From the NCBI GenBank assembly GCA_001465935.1, contig LNKV01000072.1, positions 1 to 33,053 on the forward strand: 33,053 bases of DNA. The letters run 5' to 3'. How positions within the stretch are numbered: the first letter of the stretch is position 1; each line of letters begins with the position of its first letter. This document shows, piece by piece, positions 19,118-28,447 of this stretch. The stretch comes from Clarireedia homoeocarpa. Lineage: Eukaryota; Ascomycota; Leotiomycetes; Helotiales; Rutstroemiaceae. The translations under genes were made by a program, and so were the position numbers. The notes beneath the pieces are model-generated. The model saw nothing but the letters and a program-made list of their open reading frames with translations, ran no database searches and had not been told where the DNA came from.

Positions 19118-19387
19118 TTATTCCTTCCTAGGGTTGTGTAAAGTACCTTCACTGATGGCCGCGTTCCACAAGCTTTTTCTTAAAGTACTATAGGATCTAT
19201 CATTACGATCTAACCATACCACTTTTGGTTTCCATCGTGATAGAACCCAGTAGCTAATAGCAACCTGGAGAATATCTTTCATGAAGAAGATATATCTTAC
19301 TGTTAACCATGCATAGAATTCTATTTTCTGTTCTCTTGCTAAAATCCAACAGGAAGGTGAACGGGGATTCATGCATACTGTACGCAA
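19118..19387 (-). CDS. Possible exon of an unrecognised gene
   Basis: The minus frame contains EFYAWLTVRYIFFMKDILQ, then VAISYWVLSRWKPKVVW and LDRNDRSYSTLRKSLWNAA. The pattern of aromatic and basic residues without low complexity looks like a conserved segment of a real protein, but I cannot place it in a family. The first ATG lacks a convincing context and the flanks show no clear splice sites, so gene limits are unknown. It may be a fragment. Confidence 0.35.
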   Translation of the reverse strand: MRTVCMNPRSPSCWILAREQKIEFYAWLTVRYIFFMKDILQVAISYWVLSRWKPKVVWLDRNDRSYSTLRKSLWNAAISEGTLHNPRKE

Positions 19388-20225
19388 ATATTTGCCTTAG
19401 CTAAACCGGGATTAAAGCCACCCTGGGTAGCTTCAATACCTTAATCTTCTTTTAAGGACTCCTCGCTCATCTGGTCTGCCCCATTCATAAACGCGGCCTA
19501 TTACTCATTATTATTTACGAATAGGCCCCGAAATCCAAATATTTCGTCCCACTTAAATGGGCCGGACGTCACCGTCGACCCATTTTTTGAGTGTACTTGG
19601 TTACTTGGGTAAATACTAGTAGTCCCTGTCGCTCCATACTATTAGCTCTAGCTAATCACATTATTTATCCAAACCACCAAGTACATTGAGAGTTTGGTCA
19701 ATTTAAAAGGACGTGCAACATTAGGGCAAGATGTTAGGGCGTTAGGGCTAGTATTCTAAGTGCTTTACTGACTATTCTGAGTGTAAAAGAGAAGAGTTTT
19801 CATTGATTGCTGTTGCCTATTGCTTATTCCTAGTACTACTAATACAAAATATAAAGTCATTATTACTTCCTTATGCTGTCTTAGAGCGGGTTGAGAATGC
19901 AGGTGCATCTTCAATCCTTCCTTCTGCTTCAAGAAGTAGTTTCTGAGCAACTAATGTATCCTCATCGACCTCATTATCGACCATTTCATTCCGTTTACTT
20001 TTTCTCCACTCTTGATTTCTTTTTACTTTTGGCTGCAGACACTGTGCTTTGATTCTTGATTAAATGAGCTGCTATGTATGACGAGATACTCTGAGGTTTC
20101 TTCCTAGCACCAACAGTTGGAAGGCCCTTGTTCAAGCTCCTAGCGGCATGGATACCGGTAAGTTCTCCCCATTGCGGAGGGTATTTGGCAAATCTTGTGC
20201 TCAATTTAGATATGAGAACCTCTTC
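19388..20225. other. Intergenic, with minus-strand coding traces after the WOPR gene
   Basis: 19388-19760 has no gene. On the minus strand, 20204-19995 reads STRFAKYPPQWGELTGIHA, then SLNKGLPTVGARKKPQ, ending in a lysine-rich tail, and just beyond, about 19980-19875, reads VDNEVDEDTLVAQKLLLEA and ends TAA. Both look like pieces of one protein but have no recognised domain. They follow the WOPR gene on its own strand by 20 bp; whether they are an alternative 3' exon or a separate relic is unclear. Confidence 0.35.
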
Positions 20226-21470
20226 CTACTCTAGATCCACTTTATTCGCATCTTTATTGCTGTTATTGCGCTTGTTATCCGTGATGACTGATACAGAATC
20301 AGACGCATGAACAAGACTTGATATGCTTAGGGTTGTTCGAGCTTGTGATGTTGCAGCGCCGTTGCCATTCGTGGTTGTCAATCCTTGATCCTTTGCTGGG
20401 GATGCGGCTTGCTGATTAGTCTTAGATGTGTGATGCCGGAATGCGGATGTTTGTTGTGGAGGTGTGGTAGTTTTTGGCGCCCCATTTGTTTGTATGCCGT
20501 TAACATTAACAGGAGCAACTAGTGGGGCTCGGGGTACTTGTTCGGTAATGCGAGAATCAATCAAGATATTCTGCAAGGCTTGTAGTACCATTTGTGCTTG
20601 TTGCTTCGCCACAGTCGGTGCCTGCTCTAACCGAGGGCTAGGATTGGTTTTGTATGGCGTATGAACTTGTTGAGGGTTACCCTTCATCAAATGAGGGGCC
20701 ACATGCATCGATCCTGATGGCGGCGGGAGATGTGATGAGAATATATGTGGGTGGCGTTGGTAGGGTGGGGTTGAAACAGGAAATGGTGGCGATGCATGTT
20801 CCCCTTGTGGTACATGGTAAGCATAAGGCATTCTTTGTGATGGATGCATGTGTGAGTGTAGTTGTTGTATGTATGGGCTTTGCTGCATAGACGCTCTCGC
20901 CAGCTCTTGAGCTTCATGAGCCGTCAAATCAGGGTACAATCCCTTGACCGGAACAATGCCTCGAAATTGAGGATGATTAGTAGGCTGCATCAGCTCTGAA
21001 GCATTTGAGTGCGGCCGCGAAAAGTAACTGATGAGATGAAGATGCTGCCCGGTTGAGGTAGTAATGCTGAAAGATTGCTTCATCAACCCGTCTGGTTTGT
21101 TTCGGTATCCGTCAGGTCCATCACCTTTCATATCCTGATCATCATCGCTTCTTTTCCCACTATCAGGCGTCTTTCCTGCCATCGTCGAAACTGGCGGTGG
21201 TACGAATTGGCGTCCTCCTCTTTTGCCCTCCATCTCTTGATATATCAAGCAGATTCCAGATATTCTGCTTGCGCTCCATGATTTACCATCCGTCCATCTT
21301 CGCATGCCGGCTTCTCGTTCATCCCAAACAAACACTGATCCCGACTTAATCGAGTGTCTCTCCTTCTCCGATAGCCTTCTTTGTACTCGAGGCAGTAAAC
21401 CCAATCGGCAAGCTTCGAACAATGTAATCGCATCCTTATAAGTAAGTACTATGCCGTGGTATGTATCCAT
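20226..21470 (-). CDS. WOPR-domain transcription regulator, Gti1/Pac2 family (Pac2-like)
   Basis: The ATG at 21468-21470 is chosen because MDTYHG is the usual start of the domain; it gives 414 residues in a single exon. The first WOPR block (about 1-75) has MDTYHGIVLTYKDAITLFEA, LGLLPRVQRRLSEKER, SGSVFVWDEREAGMRRWTDG and KSWSASRISG. The second (about 129-155) has KPDGLMKQSFSITTSTGQ and HLHLISYFSR. A loop rich in D, G and K lies between them. The DEREAGMRRWTDG form is that of Pac2-like proteins; Wor1/Ryp1/Reg1-like proteins have a different wording (ASGIKRWTDG). The rest is a long P/Q/H/T-rich tail, as in other members. WOPR proteins bind DNA and control morphological and developmental programmes, in several fungi also virulence and metabolite clusters. 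The gene is intact and looks like a normal resident gene. A long 5' leader is likely. Confidence 0.9.
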   Translation of the reverse strand: MDTYHGIVLTYKDAITLFEACRLGLLPRVQRRLSEKERHSIKSGSVFVWDEREAGMRRWTDGKSWSASRISGICLIYQEMEGKRGGRQFVPPPVSTMAGKTPDSGKRSDDDQDMKGDGPDGYRNKPDGLMKQSFSITTSTGQHLHLISYFSRPHSNASELMQPTNHPQFRGIVPVKGLYPDLTAHEAQELARASMQQSPYIQQLHSHMHPSQRMPYAYHVPQGEHASPPFPVSTPPYQRHPHIFSSHLPPPSGSMHVAPHLMKGNPQQVHTPYKTNPSPRLEQAPTVAKQQAQMVLQALQNILIDSRITEQVPRAPLVAPVNVNGIQTNGAPKTTTPPQQTSAFRHHTSKTNQQAASPAKDQGLTTTNGNGAATSQARTTLSISSLVHASDSVSVITDNKRNNSNKDANKVDLE

Positions 21471-22312
21471 TGTAGTAGGTGGTTGTGACAACGAGGTTCA
21501 ATTGAAAAAAAGTTATGCGCAAAGTGACAAAATGCTCGGGATGAAGACTTGACTTTCAGCAGTGTGGAATGTTGGACTGCCAAATCGAAAGTAAAACCCC
21601 ACACAGATTCTCTATACGCCATTTCCTCTCCTTTCTCTTTCTTTGTATGCTCAGGTTTCTCTTTCGTGCTCCTTGTTTGATCAACTCGCTGTAAACGGTA
21701 CGTCGCAATTACGCGCGATGCTTGCTAAATTTCCGACTATCAGAAATGGAAGCTTGTACGTGCGGTGAGAGAAGTCGGCACATCGACAAGTACGTATCTG
21801 ATTTACCGAGAAAATTTTTCAGTTCTTGGATATATTGATGGATCGGAAATAGATGGTGTCGAGGCTGAGATGTGCTGAAATGCCGTGATATTCGTAAGAT
21901 CGGAGTGATGAGAAGTTCCTATATGTCGAGAGCCGTTGGTTTTCGAGTAGTCGACGCGGTTACGAAGTATTGATATGAATTCGGTGCCGAATAAGATCCG
22001 AATAATCGTTTTCTCTATCTCTCAATGATACAGAGTTCGTTTGTATTGTGCTCGCCAACTCGATGAGATGAGATGATGATGAAATTTTTAGAGAAAGATC
22101 AAGCTTTTATTCTTCTTCTTTTCTCTTGTCTTCTCTTCGTCCTTGTGTTCGTCTTATTCCATTCTTAAATTGATGGAATTTCTTTTTCTCTCTGATTCGT
22201 ACTTCTTATGTTCGCCCAAGCATGAAGGCCGTTGTCAGGTAGAGAACCATAAAAAAGGTTCAAGGTTGGAGGGGAGCTTTTGTTTAAGAATAAACAAGTA
22301 TTCAAGGTTGTC

Positions 22313-22343
<31 letters not shown>

Positions 22344-22744
22344 CTACTGCTAGGTAGGTAAAGTAGAATGCACAAAGAGGAAGAGATCAATATTCAGCCT
22401 CATAAACTAGCCAGTCAAAATAAAATGATGGACTGGCTGACTGGATATGAGAGAAAGTTGAATAGCGGAAAGATGGTAGCTAGGCACTTGTAGTGAGTGG
22501 TCTTAGTTCGTGACCTTTCTATCTTGGTTGTGCAATGGAGTAGCTGTAGGAGGGTGATAAATGGGGATAGATAGTAACTTTCTTTTAGAGCAGTAACACC
22601 AAGAAATACCTATACTTTAGCTCCTAAGCCTAACCAAAGGTTACCCATTCTGTTGCATTTTGTTGTTCCCCAGTCCATGCCACAAATAGCATATCTCTTG
22701 CCATATGTCCTGTAGCCCCGCGGTATTTCCTATGCGTAATCATA
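21471..22744. other. Upstream region of the WOPR gene
   Basis: No supported gene in about 1.27 kb. It holds a CT-rich tract on the plus strand at about 22105-22140, a homopolymer A run at 22313-22341 and otherwise unremarkable sequence. Long leaders and large regulatory regions are common for WOPR genes, so part of this is probably 5' UTR and promoter on the minus strand. Confidence 0.45.
22313..22341 (+). repeat. A29 homopolymer
   Basis: Twenty-nine consecutive A between TTGTC and GACTAC. It could be the poly(A) end of an old retroposed sequence, but nothing upstream looks like a retrocopy, so a simple slippage tract is as likely. Confidence 0.9.
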
Positions 22745-23140
22745 CCTTCAGTCTCCCCCCCAATGTTCCACTTCGTCTCTCTGTGCTGCGTCACATCTCC
22801 TGAACTGCCCAAGGAGGTGTGTCTGTTCCATAAATCTTATAGCTTTTGTGGCTGATTTTGACTCGTTTAAAATTGACCTCAAGTCTATTCGTCCTTGGAT
22901 GCCCAACTCCCCCTGTCGTAGGTCCCGCTAATTTCAGCATGTGAGTAGGACATGACTCAAGATTTGTCGTCCTTCGGCGCAGTCGCACCCCGGGTCGTCA
23001 AATTCCGGAACCTTCCTCCTCCATAGATGATCACTCAAGCCAGTTTCTCCGTTCGCAGTTAGATAAGCAGAGCACTCTGCCATTTTTTCAATTCATGATG
23101 TACGCGGAGGCTTATGGGTCGGTTCCTGGGTATATTTATA
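22745..23140 (-). mobile_element. Tad-type LINE ORF2 C-terminal fragment
   Basis: One minus frame reads AECSAYLTANGETGLSDHLW, RRKVPEFDDPGCDCAEGRQ and ILSHVLLTC, the zinc-knuckle end of LINE ORF2, then LRSILNESKSATKAIRFME and QTHLLGQFRRC, the usual final helices. Two stops (TGA and TAG) fall just after HVLLTC. The fragment continues the element whose RNase H part lies at 23823-24055, the two being separated by LTR-derived DNA. Confidence 0.65.
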
Positions 23141-23198
23141 AGTGGTTCTCTTTTTGCGGCTTGGCGATAGGTTTCAGCGTGTAGTACACTAAATGTAC

Positions 23199-23437
23199 AG
23201 CTTATAAGCTTCGAATGGATTTAACAATAGGTACGACAGTGCTTGATTCAACTGAACTACTGGGCTATCTACAGCGGGAAGGACTGGCTTTATATACCCT
23301 TCAGGCTTACTGCCTCAGGCCCTTCAGGCCTATTCGCTTAGGCTTCGCAAGCCTGAACCATTAACTTGATTCCAATGTTACCCTAAGTCTGGTCCTATAT
23401 AGGCCCTACCACTAAATCCGTACCAGTGGTTCCAACA
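23199..23437 (-). mobile_element. LTR-like sequence, minus orientation, with adjoining internal part
   Basis: Read on the minus strand it begins TGTTGGAACC at 23437, has a TATATAAAG box near 23290 and continues to ATCCATTCGAAGCTTATAAG near 23201, where a primer-binding site would lie. A TGTTGG start and an internal TATA box fit Ty1/copia-type LTRs. It is partly homologous in inverted orientation to 23587-23822 (shared GGCTATCTACAG and GGGAAGGACT). The exact LTR end and target duplication could not be fixed. Confidence 0.5.
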
Positions 23438-23586
23438 TCTCTCTCTGTTGGGACTCCCGTTAGCTTGCTTGCTCATTCTGTTCTTGCATGCCTCATGATC
23501 CATGTTTTAAGAGTTGCTTGTAGGTGATATATTTTTACTTTTGTGTAGCGCTCGAATTTCCTTGGTTAGCCCTCAGTGGTTGTTTA

Positions 23587-23822
23587 TGTTGGTGTGGTCA
23601 ATTTGGACAATTTAGTCAATTTGGTCAGTTTGATGGGGCAGGTGGCCACCACCTTAAACTGTACAAAGCAGTGATCGATTAGGCTTGCAAAGCCTATAAA
23701 TTTAGGCTTACGTGGCCTGTAGCAAACAGGCCTGAAAGGCCTATAAATACACCTAGTCCTTCCCACTGTAGATAGCCATCATCAAGCAATCAAGTCCATC
23801 AAGTCAAGTATTGAGTACCCTA
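23587..23822 (+). mobile_element. LTR-like sequence, plus orientation
   Basis: It starts TGTTGGTGTGG at 23587, carries CTATAAATAC at 23741-23750 and ends about ACCCTACA at 23822 (TG...CA). It shares the post-TATA block GTCCTTCCCACTGTAGATAG with the copy at 23199-23437 on the other strand, and GGCCT-rich stem-like repeats upstream. It looks like a solo LTR or half of an inverted pair. No matching 5-bp target repeat was found. Confidence 0.45.
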
Positions 23823-24055
23823 CAATTGAAGTCTTTAAGCCTATAAACCTGCTGTGCCTCTGGAATATCCAAGAGTTTAGCTGCGGTTTTGGCCAACTTA
23901 TCTGCTGCTTCATTTCCCAAAATGTCTATATGGGCCGATGGTGCTACCTTCGAGACTGGAAAGATTGGTAGGATCAGGATTACAAGAAAAATGGACGAGA
24001 AGCGGTGCAAGGACTGTATAAGTCGGTTTTTAGGTCGAGGCGTTACGTCTGTCAT
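23823..24055 (-). mobile_element. LINE RNase H fragment
   Basis: The minus frame contains APSAHIDILGNEAADKLAKT followed by AAKLLDIPEA. H-x-(G/D)-I-x-G-N-E-A-A-D-x-L-A-K is the last conserved block of type I RNase H domains in LINE ORF2. The upstream part is not recognisable. It belongs with the ORF2 tail at 22745-23140. Confidence 0.65.
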
Positions 24056-24106
24056 GATCTAGGGTATGATCGGGTGAGACCAGAAATCAATCATTATCTT
24101 TTTAGA

Positions 24107-24496
24107 AAGGCAAGAAGGAGATCGAGGGGTAACTTTCAAGGCTTCTTTGCAAAAAGTCCTTGAATCTATTGTATTCCCTCTGTTTGATTGACTTGGAACC
24201 GACTATATCTTTACGGAAGATGCGGCAAAGGTGCATAACGAGGCTACTAGACTACCGCGTCTAGAGCACAACATCCGGGAGTTCGATTGGCCTCCTTCTT
24301 CGCCGGATTCGAATCAATCGAGAAGTTATGCGGCTGGGTAAAAGAAGAACTCCAAAATCTACACTTCAGTATCACTTCTCTTGAAGAGTTGAAGCGGGAG
24401 ATTCAGCGACTTTGGGCTACATTAGGCCCTAAAGACCTTAGGCATTATACTGAGAGATTAACATGCAATTTAGAGAATATACCTAAATTTAAATAA
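24107..24496 (+). pseudogene. Tc1/mariner-type transposase, C-terminal half, frameshifted
   Basis: The first frame reads ERQEGDRGVTFKASLQKVLE, an in-frame TGA at 24199-24201, then YIFTEDAAKVHNEATRLPRL, HNIREFDWPPSSPDSN. The EDxAxxH block holds the second catalytic aspartate of DDE transposases. The frame then shifts by one base exactly at the SPDxNPIE motif; the next frame continues IEKLCGWVKEELQNLHF and LRHYTERL to TAA at 24494-24496. The third acidic residue is the E of IEK. A single missing C in an expected AATCCAATCGAG would account for the shift. The N-terminal DNA-binding part and terminal repeats are not seen. This is dead fungal transposon DNA. Confidence 0.7.
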
Positions 24497-24548
24497 TCAG
24501 CTACATATTATTAATATCAGGTCAAAATATTGTAACGTTGTAAAACAA

Positions 24549-24978
24549 TTGATTTTTGATGTAAATGGTACTATGTTGAATTATCTTTTGGGGAGGTACG
24601 GTAAGGTAAGCCGTGGCCATAAATCTTACATGAGAGAGGAATTGGGTCTCCTAATGAAAGCCAGTTCTTATTGTCGCACCACTATGTTTCTCACTCAAGC
24701 AGTGGTTTATCTACCAACAACTAGACTTCTATCCTCATACGGTCACAAGGCAGTATTTCTGAAGCATGTGAACCCCGACATGGCATGGCATGGTATGTTG
24801 CAACGGATCGTGGCCCTACCCGGGCCTGGGATCGAGCTTTCGGAAGTTTCAACCGCACTTGCTAGGTTTTGGAAACGGCTGGATTGGATATTTTGGCGAG
24901 ATAAATATAAACGGCGAAGGAACTACTGCTGTCGTCCAGGAGATGTTGGGCACGAACACTGTTAAACTAGTAGTGTAA
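24549..24978 (+). pseudogene. Frameshifted C-terminus of an unrecognised fungal protein
   Basis: Three frames take turns: VVYLPTTRLLSSYGHKAVF with LKHVNPDMAWHGMLQ, then PTRAWDRAFGSFNRT, then GFGNGWIGYFGEININGEG and TTAVVQEMLGTNTVKLVV ending TAA at 24976-24978. The order and the glycine-rich end resemble a conserved C-terminal region I associate with uncharacterised fungal proteins, but I cannot name it. Two frame changes near 24820 and 24870 show the gene is broken. Confidence 0.45.
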
Positions 24979-25189
24979 GACGCAGGAGAATCATTTGGAA
25001 GTGTAATATGTAGAAATCGAATATATTGATTATAGTTTTGATCATTGATTTTCTAAGGGAGAAGAAATATTGGTCCTCCACAGTCGATACTTAATAATCG
25101 CGGGGCTAATTCAAAGCAAAGGAGAAGCAAGTATCTTCACTCTGTGCAGGCGTAACACAATTCCTATCGGAACTCGACCTATCCTCTTG

Positions 25190-26002
25190 TTATTTTTCTG
25201 CTCCTTCCCCGAGGAGCTCTAATTCAATCTCTGTAAGTGGTTCTGTCTCCGTATAGGCAAAGTCCTCTGGGGTGTGATGCAACAAAACTCTAAGACATGT
25301 TCGATAATTTTTGATCTAAGACGTTAGTTGGAATTAACCTGTGATCATTTCACGTACCGTTGCTTGATGGCCATCTAATCTCTTCAATCTCAGATACTCC
25401 TTTGCAATAAAGACCGCATGTCCTGGAATTGGTTCACATTTGCGTCTAGTATTACATTTATAGCAATGAGGTCCTAACGAAGAGTCATAACACTCGCCAT
25501 AGCTCCGTCCAGATATAGCATCTTTCACACAGTTAAGACAGGGTTTTTCGCGCTCGGTCGTCTGGAAAGATTGTTGCTGAGACTTCTTCGATGATTTTGA
25601 CAGTATGCGCTGTTTCTTTAGAGGAGGTTTGATTGTTGAACCATTGTTAGAATCGACAGTGCTCTCCAAAATATCATCATCAAGGTTGCGTTTAGCGGGT
25701 ATGACGACGGAAATCTGCCTCAATTGCAAAGACCCTGCGTTTGGGGTAGACCTGATCCCCACAAATGGGCCTGGACTAGGTGCTCGATTTTCACTAACAC
25801 TTTCGACATCTAAATCTGAAGATTGCGCAGAACCCTCTATATAACTTTCAACTAGTTGAAGAATCGCGTCATTATCGTCTGGAACATCTAGTCGCTGTTC
25901 GTGTTCAACAAGGTATTCAGCAAAGGGGATTACCTGCAAGTCGGTTACAGGTGATTGGTCGGGACTGCCTCCTTTGGTATGATCGTATGTAGTAGTGCTC
26001 AT
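25190..26002 (-). CDS. Hypothetical nuclear-type protein with a Cys-rich segment, two exons
   Basis: Exon 1 is 26002-25358 and exon 2 is 25315-25190, joined across a 42-nt intron with GTACGTG donor, CTAAC branch and CTTAG acceptor. The product is 256 residues. The ATG at 26000-26002 (MSTTTYDHTKGGSPD) is preferred; the frame is open upstream to 26242, but that part is hydrophobic and reads like leader DNA. The middle is acidic (VPDDNDAILQLVESYIEG), followed by a basic patch (KPPLKKQRILSKSSKKS) that could be a nuclear signal. Near the C-terminus is KPCLNCVKDAISG with further cysteines in GECY, HCYKCNTRRKCEP, a likely small zinc-binding fold, then EYLRLKRLDGHQAT. I do not recognise the family. 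The splice structure and steady frame suggest a working gene. Confidence 0.65.
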
Positions 26003-26623
26003 TTGAGTATCAGGGGTACAAAGAATACTAAGTGTCATTATCAACGTATAATTGAACCAAATAAATAAATAGAGAGTTGCGATAACTACTTGATGAAACC
26101 AATGTTGAGCCGAAGTACGAAAAACAGCAATAATGAAAGATTTCACATTAGTTAATGCAAATTCAAAACATGCAGATCCTTTATCGGCGTTTAACTCTGC
26201 GGAGAAGAGACTTTCCTTTTCGATACTGTAAAAGAATCTCAACTATACACAACATGTTATTTTGTCATCTCTAATATTAGTATCACTTATTTTGATATTT
26301 CCTACATTAAGATTCAATACACATACATATTAGTAACTTATATCTCTTATAAGGAAATTTCAATACCTATCGACTAAGTAAACATAACAGCAAGAAAACT
26401 ATCTGCTGGATCTCTACAGTAAACTTCGATTGTGGTATCGTCTTTCTATACTATCTTCGAGTTTATGGAAGCCAAACTCTTTTGCGCACTAAACTTAATA
26501 CCGTTAATCTAGATAGTTCTATTTGTCATCAATATAAATTAAGGCTTCAACTCGCTGCTTTTGGCATATAGTGATTTGAGGCTCTATGCTGACCTTTGTC
26601 ACCTTCAACTACTCTTCCTGATT
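26003..26623. other. AT-rich intergenic stretch
   Basis: Leader of the preceding minus-strand gene near 26003-26240, then AT-rich DNA with no gene, up to the 3' tail of the LINE. Confidence 0.45.
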
Positions 26624-28276
26624 ACACACACACAATTTATTAACGCCCGGCGGCTAACCCGATAGGGCAACTATTACTAATANCTAATATACAAGACCAT
26701 TTCTTACAGTAAATTCTTAACTCCTTGAGCCCATACATTAGCTGTTTCTGCTTCTGGCTTCTCTCTTCTGACTTCTCTTAACGGCTTCTCGTGGGTTACT
26801 AATGTTAGCAGGCTAGCTTGAAGGCTATTCTCCAAGTGTTCAGCGTCCTATCCTCAGCAGCTGAAGCAGTGCCTCCTGTCTACGGTACGAGGTGGTTAGT
26901 GTTAAATTAGATGGATGAAAAGTAGTTAAGTGTGGTTAGTTTTGTTGGCTGTTTTCTTGCCAGGGGTCAGTATCAAGCCGGCCTGTGGCTATCGCAAATC
27001 GTATCGTCGCTCGGACTGCTTTCATGTTAGGAGTCCAACTCTTGTTATCCGATGGCGATTTTCCTCCTAGGTAGAATGAAATGTTGCTCCTGTGAACTTC
27101 TGTACACTGAAGCATCTCTGTTCGGTGCGTGATCCATCTTCGGCATCGAAAAAGGAAGTGTTCAACTGTTTCTCTGACTTCACCGCAGGCACACTGATCT
27201 GATGGTGCAGCTTTGATGAGGAATAGGTACGAGTTCAACCTCGCTATCCCTGTCCTTAGCTGAGCAAGCACACTCGCCTCTTTCTGGGTTAACTGGTCGT
27301 ACAACTTTTGAGTATGTTTGCCTGGTAATGCTATGTCCACTTTCTTAGATAGTTTTCCAACCTTCTCCGGTAAACACGTAGTGGTGCCTCGCTCGGCGCG
27401 CGCTACGTTGAGTGTTGTAGAACGTATTCTAGGGAGTGGTGCCTGTGGTCCTGTACCTTGTCTGGTAGCTTCTTTGGCCTTCTCTTTAGCACATGTCCAG
27501 AGTTCCTCGTCTTCGCCCTTTGGTAACCATACTACGGTAATAGTGTTGCATTTTCTCTTGAGTTTGTTGATTGATTCGTAAATACTGCAAATCTGTTCCT
27601 GGCCAGACTGCTGGCGTGGGTTCCTAAGCGTAAGGACAGCAGCTTTATTTCTCGTCCACAGTGTAATACTGTGGTATTTACGCCGCGGTAATTGCTGGAG
27701 AGCGCGGGCCATTGCTGCCAGTTCTGCAACGTATGGGTTCTGCTCTGTTCTTGCGCCTAGAGTGGAGAAAAGCGTTTCGACTGTGGGATCATCCCCGACT
27801 CGCTTGCGTGTCTTGATTGCTGCACCCAGTCCAACCACGCCATTTCGTGCTGAACTGCTTACGGCAATATATGCTGCTCGGTTTGAGTCCGGTTGCCTCA
27901 TTATTTCTTTGTTGGTGATGGTTTGAACTCTCTTCTCCCACGGCGGCAGTGTGAACGGGTGGATAGTTTCCATTTCCTCCATCGCAAAACCTTTGAGTTT
28001 TTCTGCCACCTGATAGAGAGGCGAGCGGTGTTGTTTCCTGAATTTCCGCATCCGGGAAGTGTTCCTGCGGAGTGGATTGGTATCAGGCAGGGCGTGTATG
28101 TCTGTCCATATCTTGATGGCTCTCCTCCACAGTCTATCCTCTACTGTAGGGATGGTCGCCTCCGCCTCTGCCACGCTCGTGGCAACTGTCATGAATGTTC
28201 CCACAATTGCTTGCGCTCCTATCTTCTGGACTCTGTTAATGGGTATGGCCGACTTGTATCTGCACTCATACCGCTG
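26624..28276 (-). mobile_element. Tad-type LINE 3' half
   Basis: On the minus strand the element begins abruptly at 28276 inside ORF2, runs through the open frame ending at 26936, and has a 3' UTR to 26624 ending in TTAATAAATT plus a short (TG)n tail. The 3' ~110 bp match 5569-5675 in inverted orientation. One N at 26683 is the only ambiguous base in the window. Upstream it is joined to the module at 28277-28447. Confidence 0.8.
26936..28276 (-). CDS. LINE ORF2 C-terminal region (RNase H-like and zinc knuckle), open but headless
   Basis: The frame is open from the junction at 28276 to TAA/TGA at 26936, about 446 codons. It starts inside the region after the RT domain: INRVQKIGAQAIVGTFMTV, ATSVAEAEATIPTVEDRLWR, then LPDTNPLRRNTSRMRK. 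The RNase H-like part is AYIAVSSSARNGVVGLGAA, NPYVAELAAMARALQQL, SITLWTRNKAAVLTLRNP. The end has LYDQLTQKEASVLAQLRTG and the knuckle SDQCACGEVRETVEHFLFRC. The usual aspartates of RNase H (YTDGS and SDSQ motifs) are not present at the aligned places. No stop interrupts it, so it escaped RIP or is young. It has no EN or RT and cannot move by itself. Confidence 0.8.
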   Translation of the reverse strand, partial: QRYECRYKSAIPINRVQKIGAQAIVGTFMTVATSVAEAEATIPTVEDRLWRRAIKIWTDIHALPDTNPLRRNTSRMRKFRKQHRSPLYQVAEKLKGFAMEEMETIHPFTLPPWEKRVQTITNKEIMRQPDSNRAAYIAVSSSARNGVVGLGAAIKTRKRVGDDPTVETLFSTLGARTEQNPYVAELAAMARALQQLPRRKYHSITLWTRNKAAVLTLRNPRQQSGQEQICSIYESINKLKRKCNTITVVWLPKGEDEELWTCAKEKAKEATRQGTGPQAPLPRIRSTTLNVARAERGTTTCLPEKVGKLSKKVDIALPGKHTQKLYDQLTQKEASVLAQLRTGIARLNSYLFLIKAAPSDQCACGEVRETVEHFLFRCRRWITHRTEMLQCTEVHRSNISFYLGGKSPSDNKSWTPNMKAVRATIRFAIATGRLDTDPWQENSQQN

Positions 28277-28447
28277 TTACAGTCGCTAACGAAATCGGCT
28301 TCCCCTCACACTCACATTGAAAGTTTTATCTCCGCTCGCTAGACAGGAATACCTATGAGCGCTTTACCAAAAGGAGCCTAGTCTTTGCATAGTGTTAGTG
28401 GCACTTCTACAATACCCCTTCTCGAGTTATTCTGTCCTTACGCGCTG
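28277..28447 (-). repeat. ~170-bp module fused upstream of the LINE (copy B)
   Basis: Read on the minus strand it contains AGAAGGGGTATTGTAGAA, ATGCAAAGACTAGGCTC, GGTAAAGCGCTC and TTTCGTTAGCGACTGTAA, then changes at once to LINE ORF2. The same blocks in the same order occur at 32411-32583 on the plus strand, again ending at GACTGTAA. No open frame of note. Confidence 0.8.

Noticed and set aside
19718..19750. Three TTAGGG words, as in a telomere
   Set aside because: They are separated by unrelated bases and not in tandem; no chromosome end or interstitial array is indicated.
26003..26242. Longer N-terminus for the Cys-rich gene
   Set aside because: The extra 80 residues are hydrophobic and AT-driven, unlike the rest. 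The ATG at 26002 gives a normal start.
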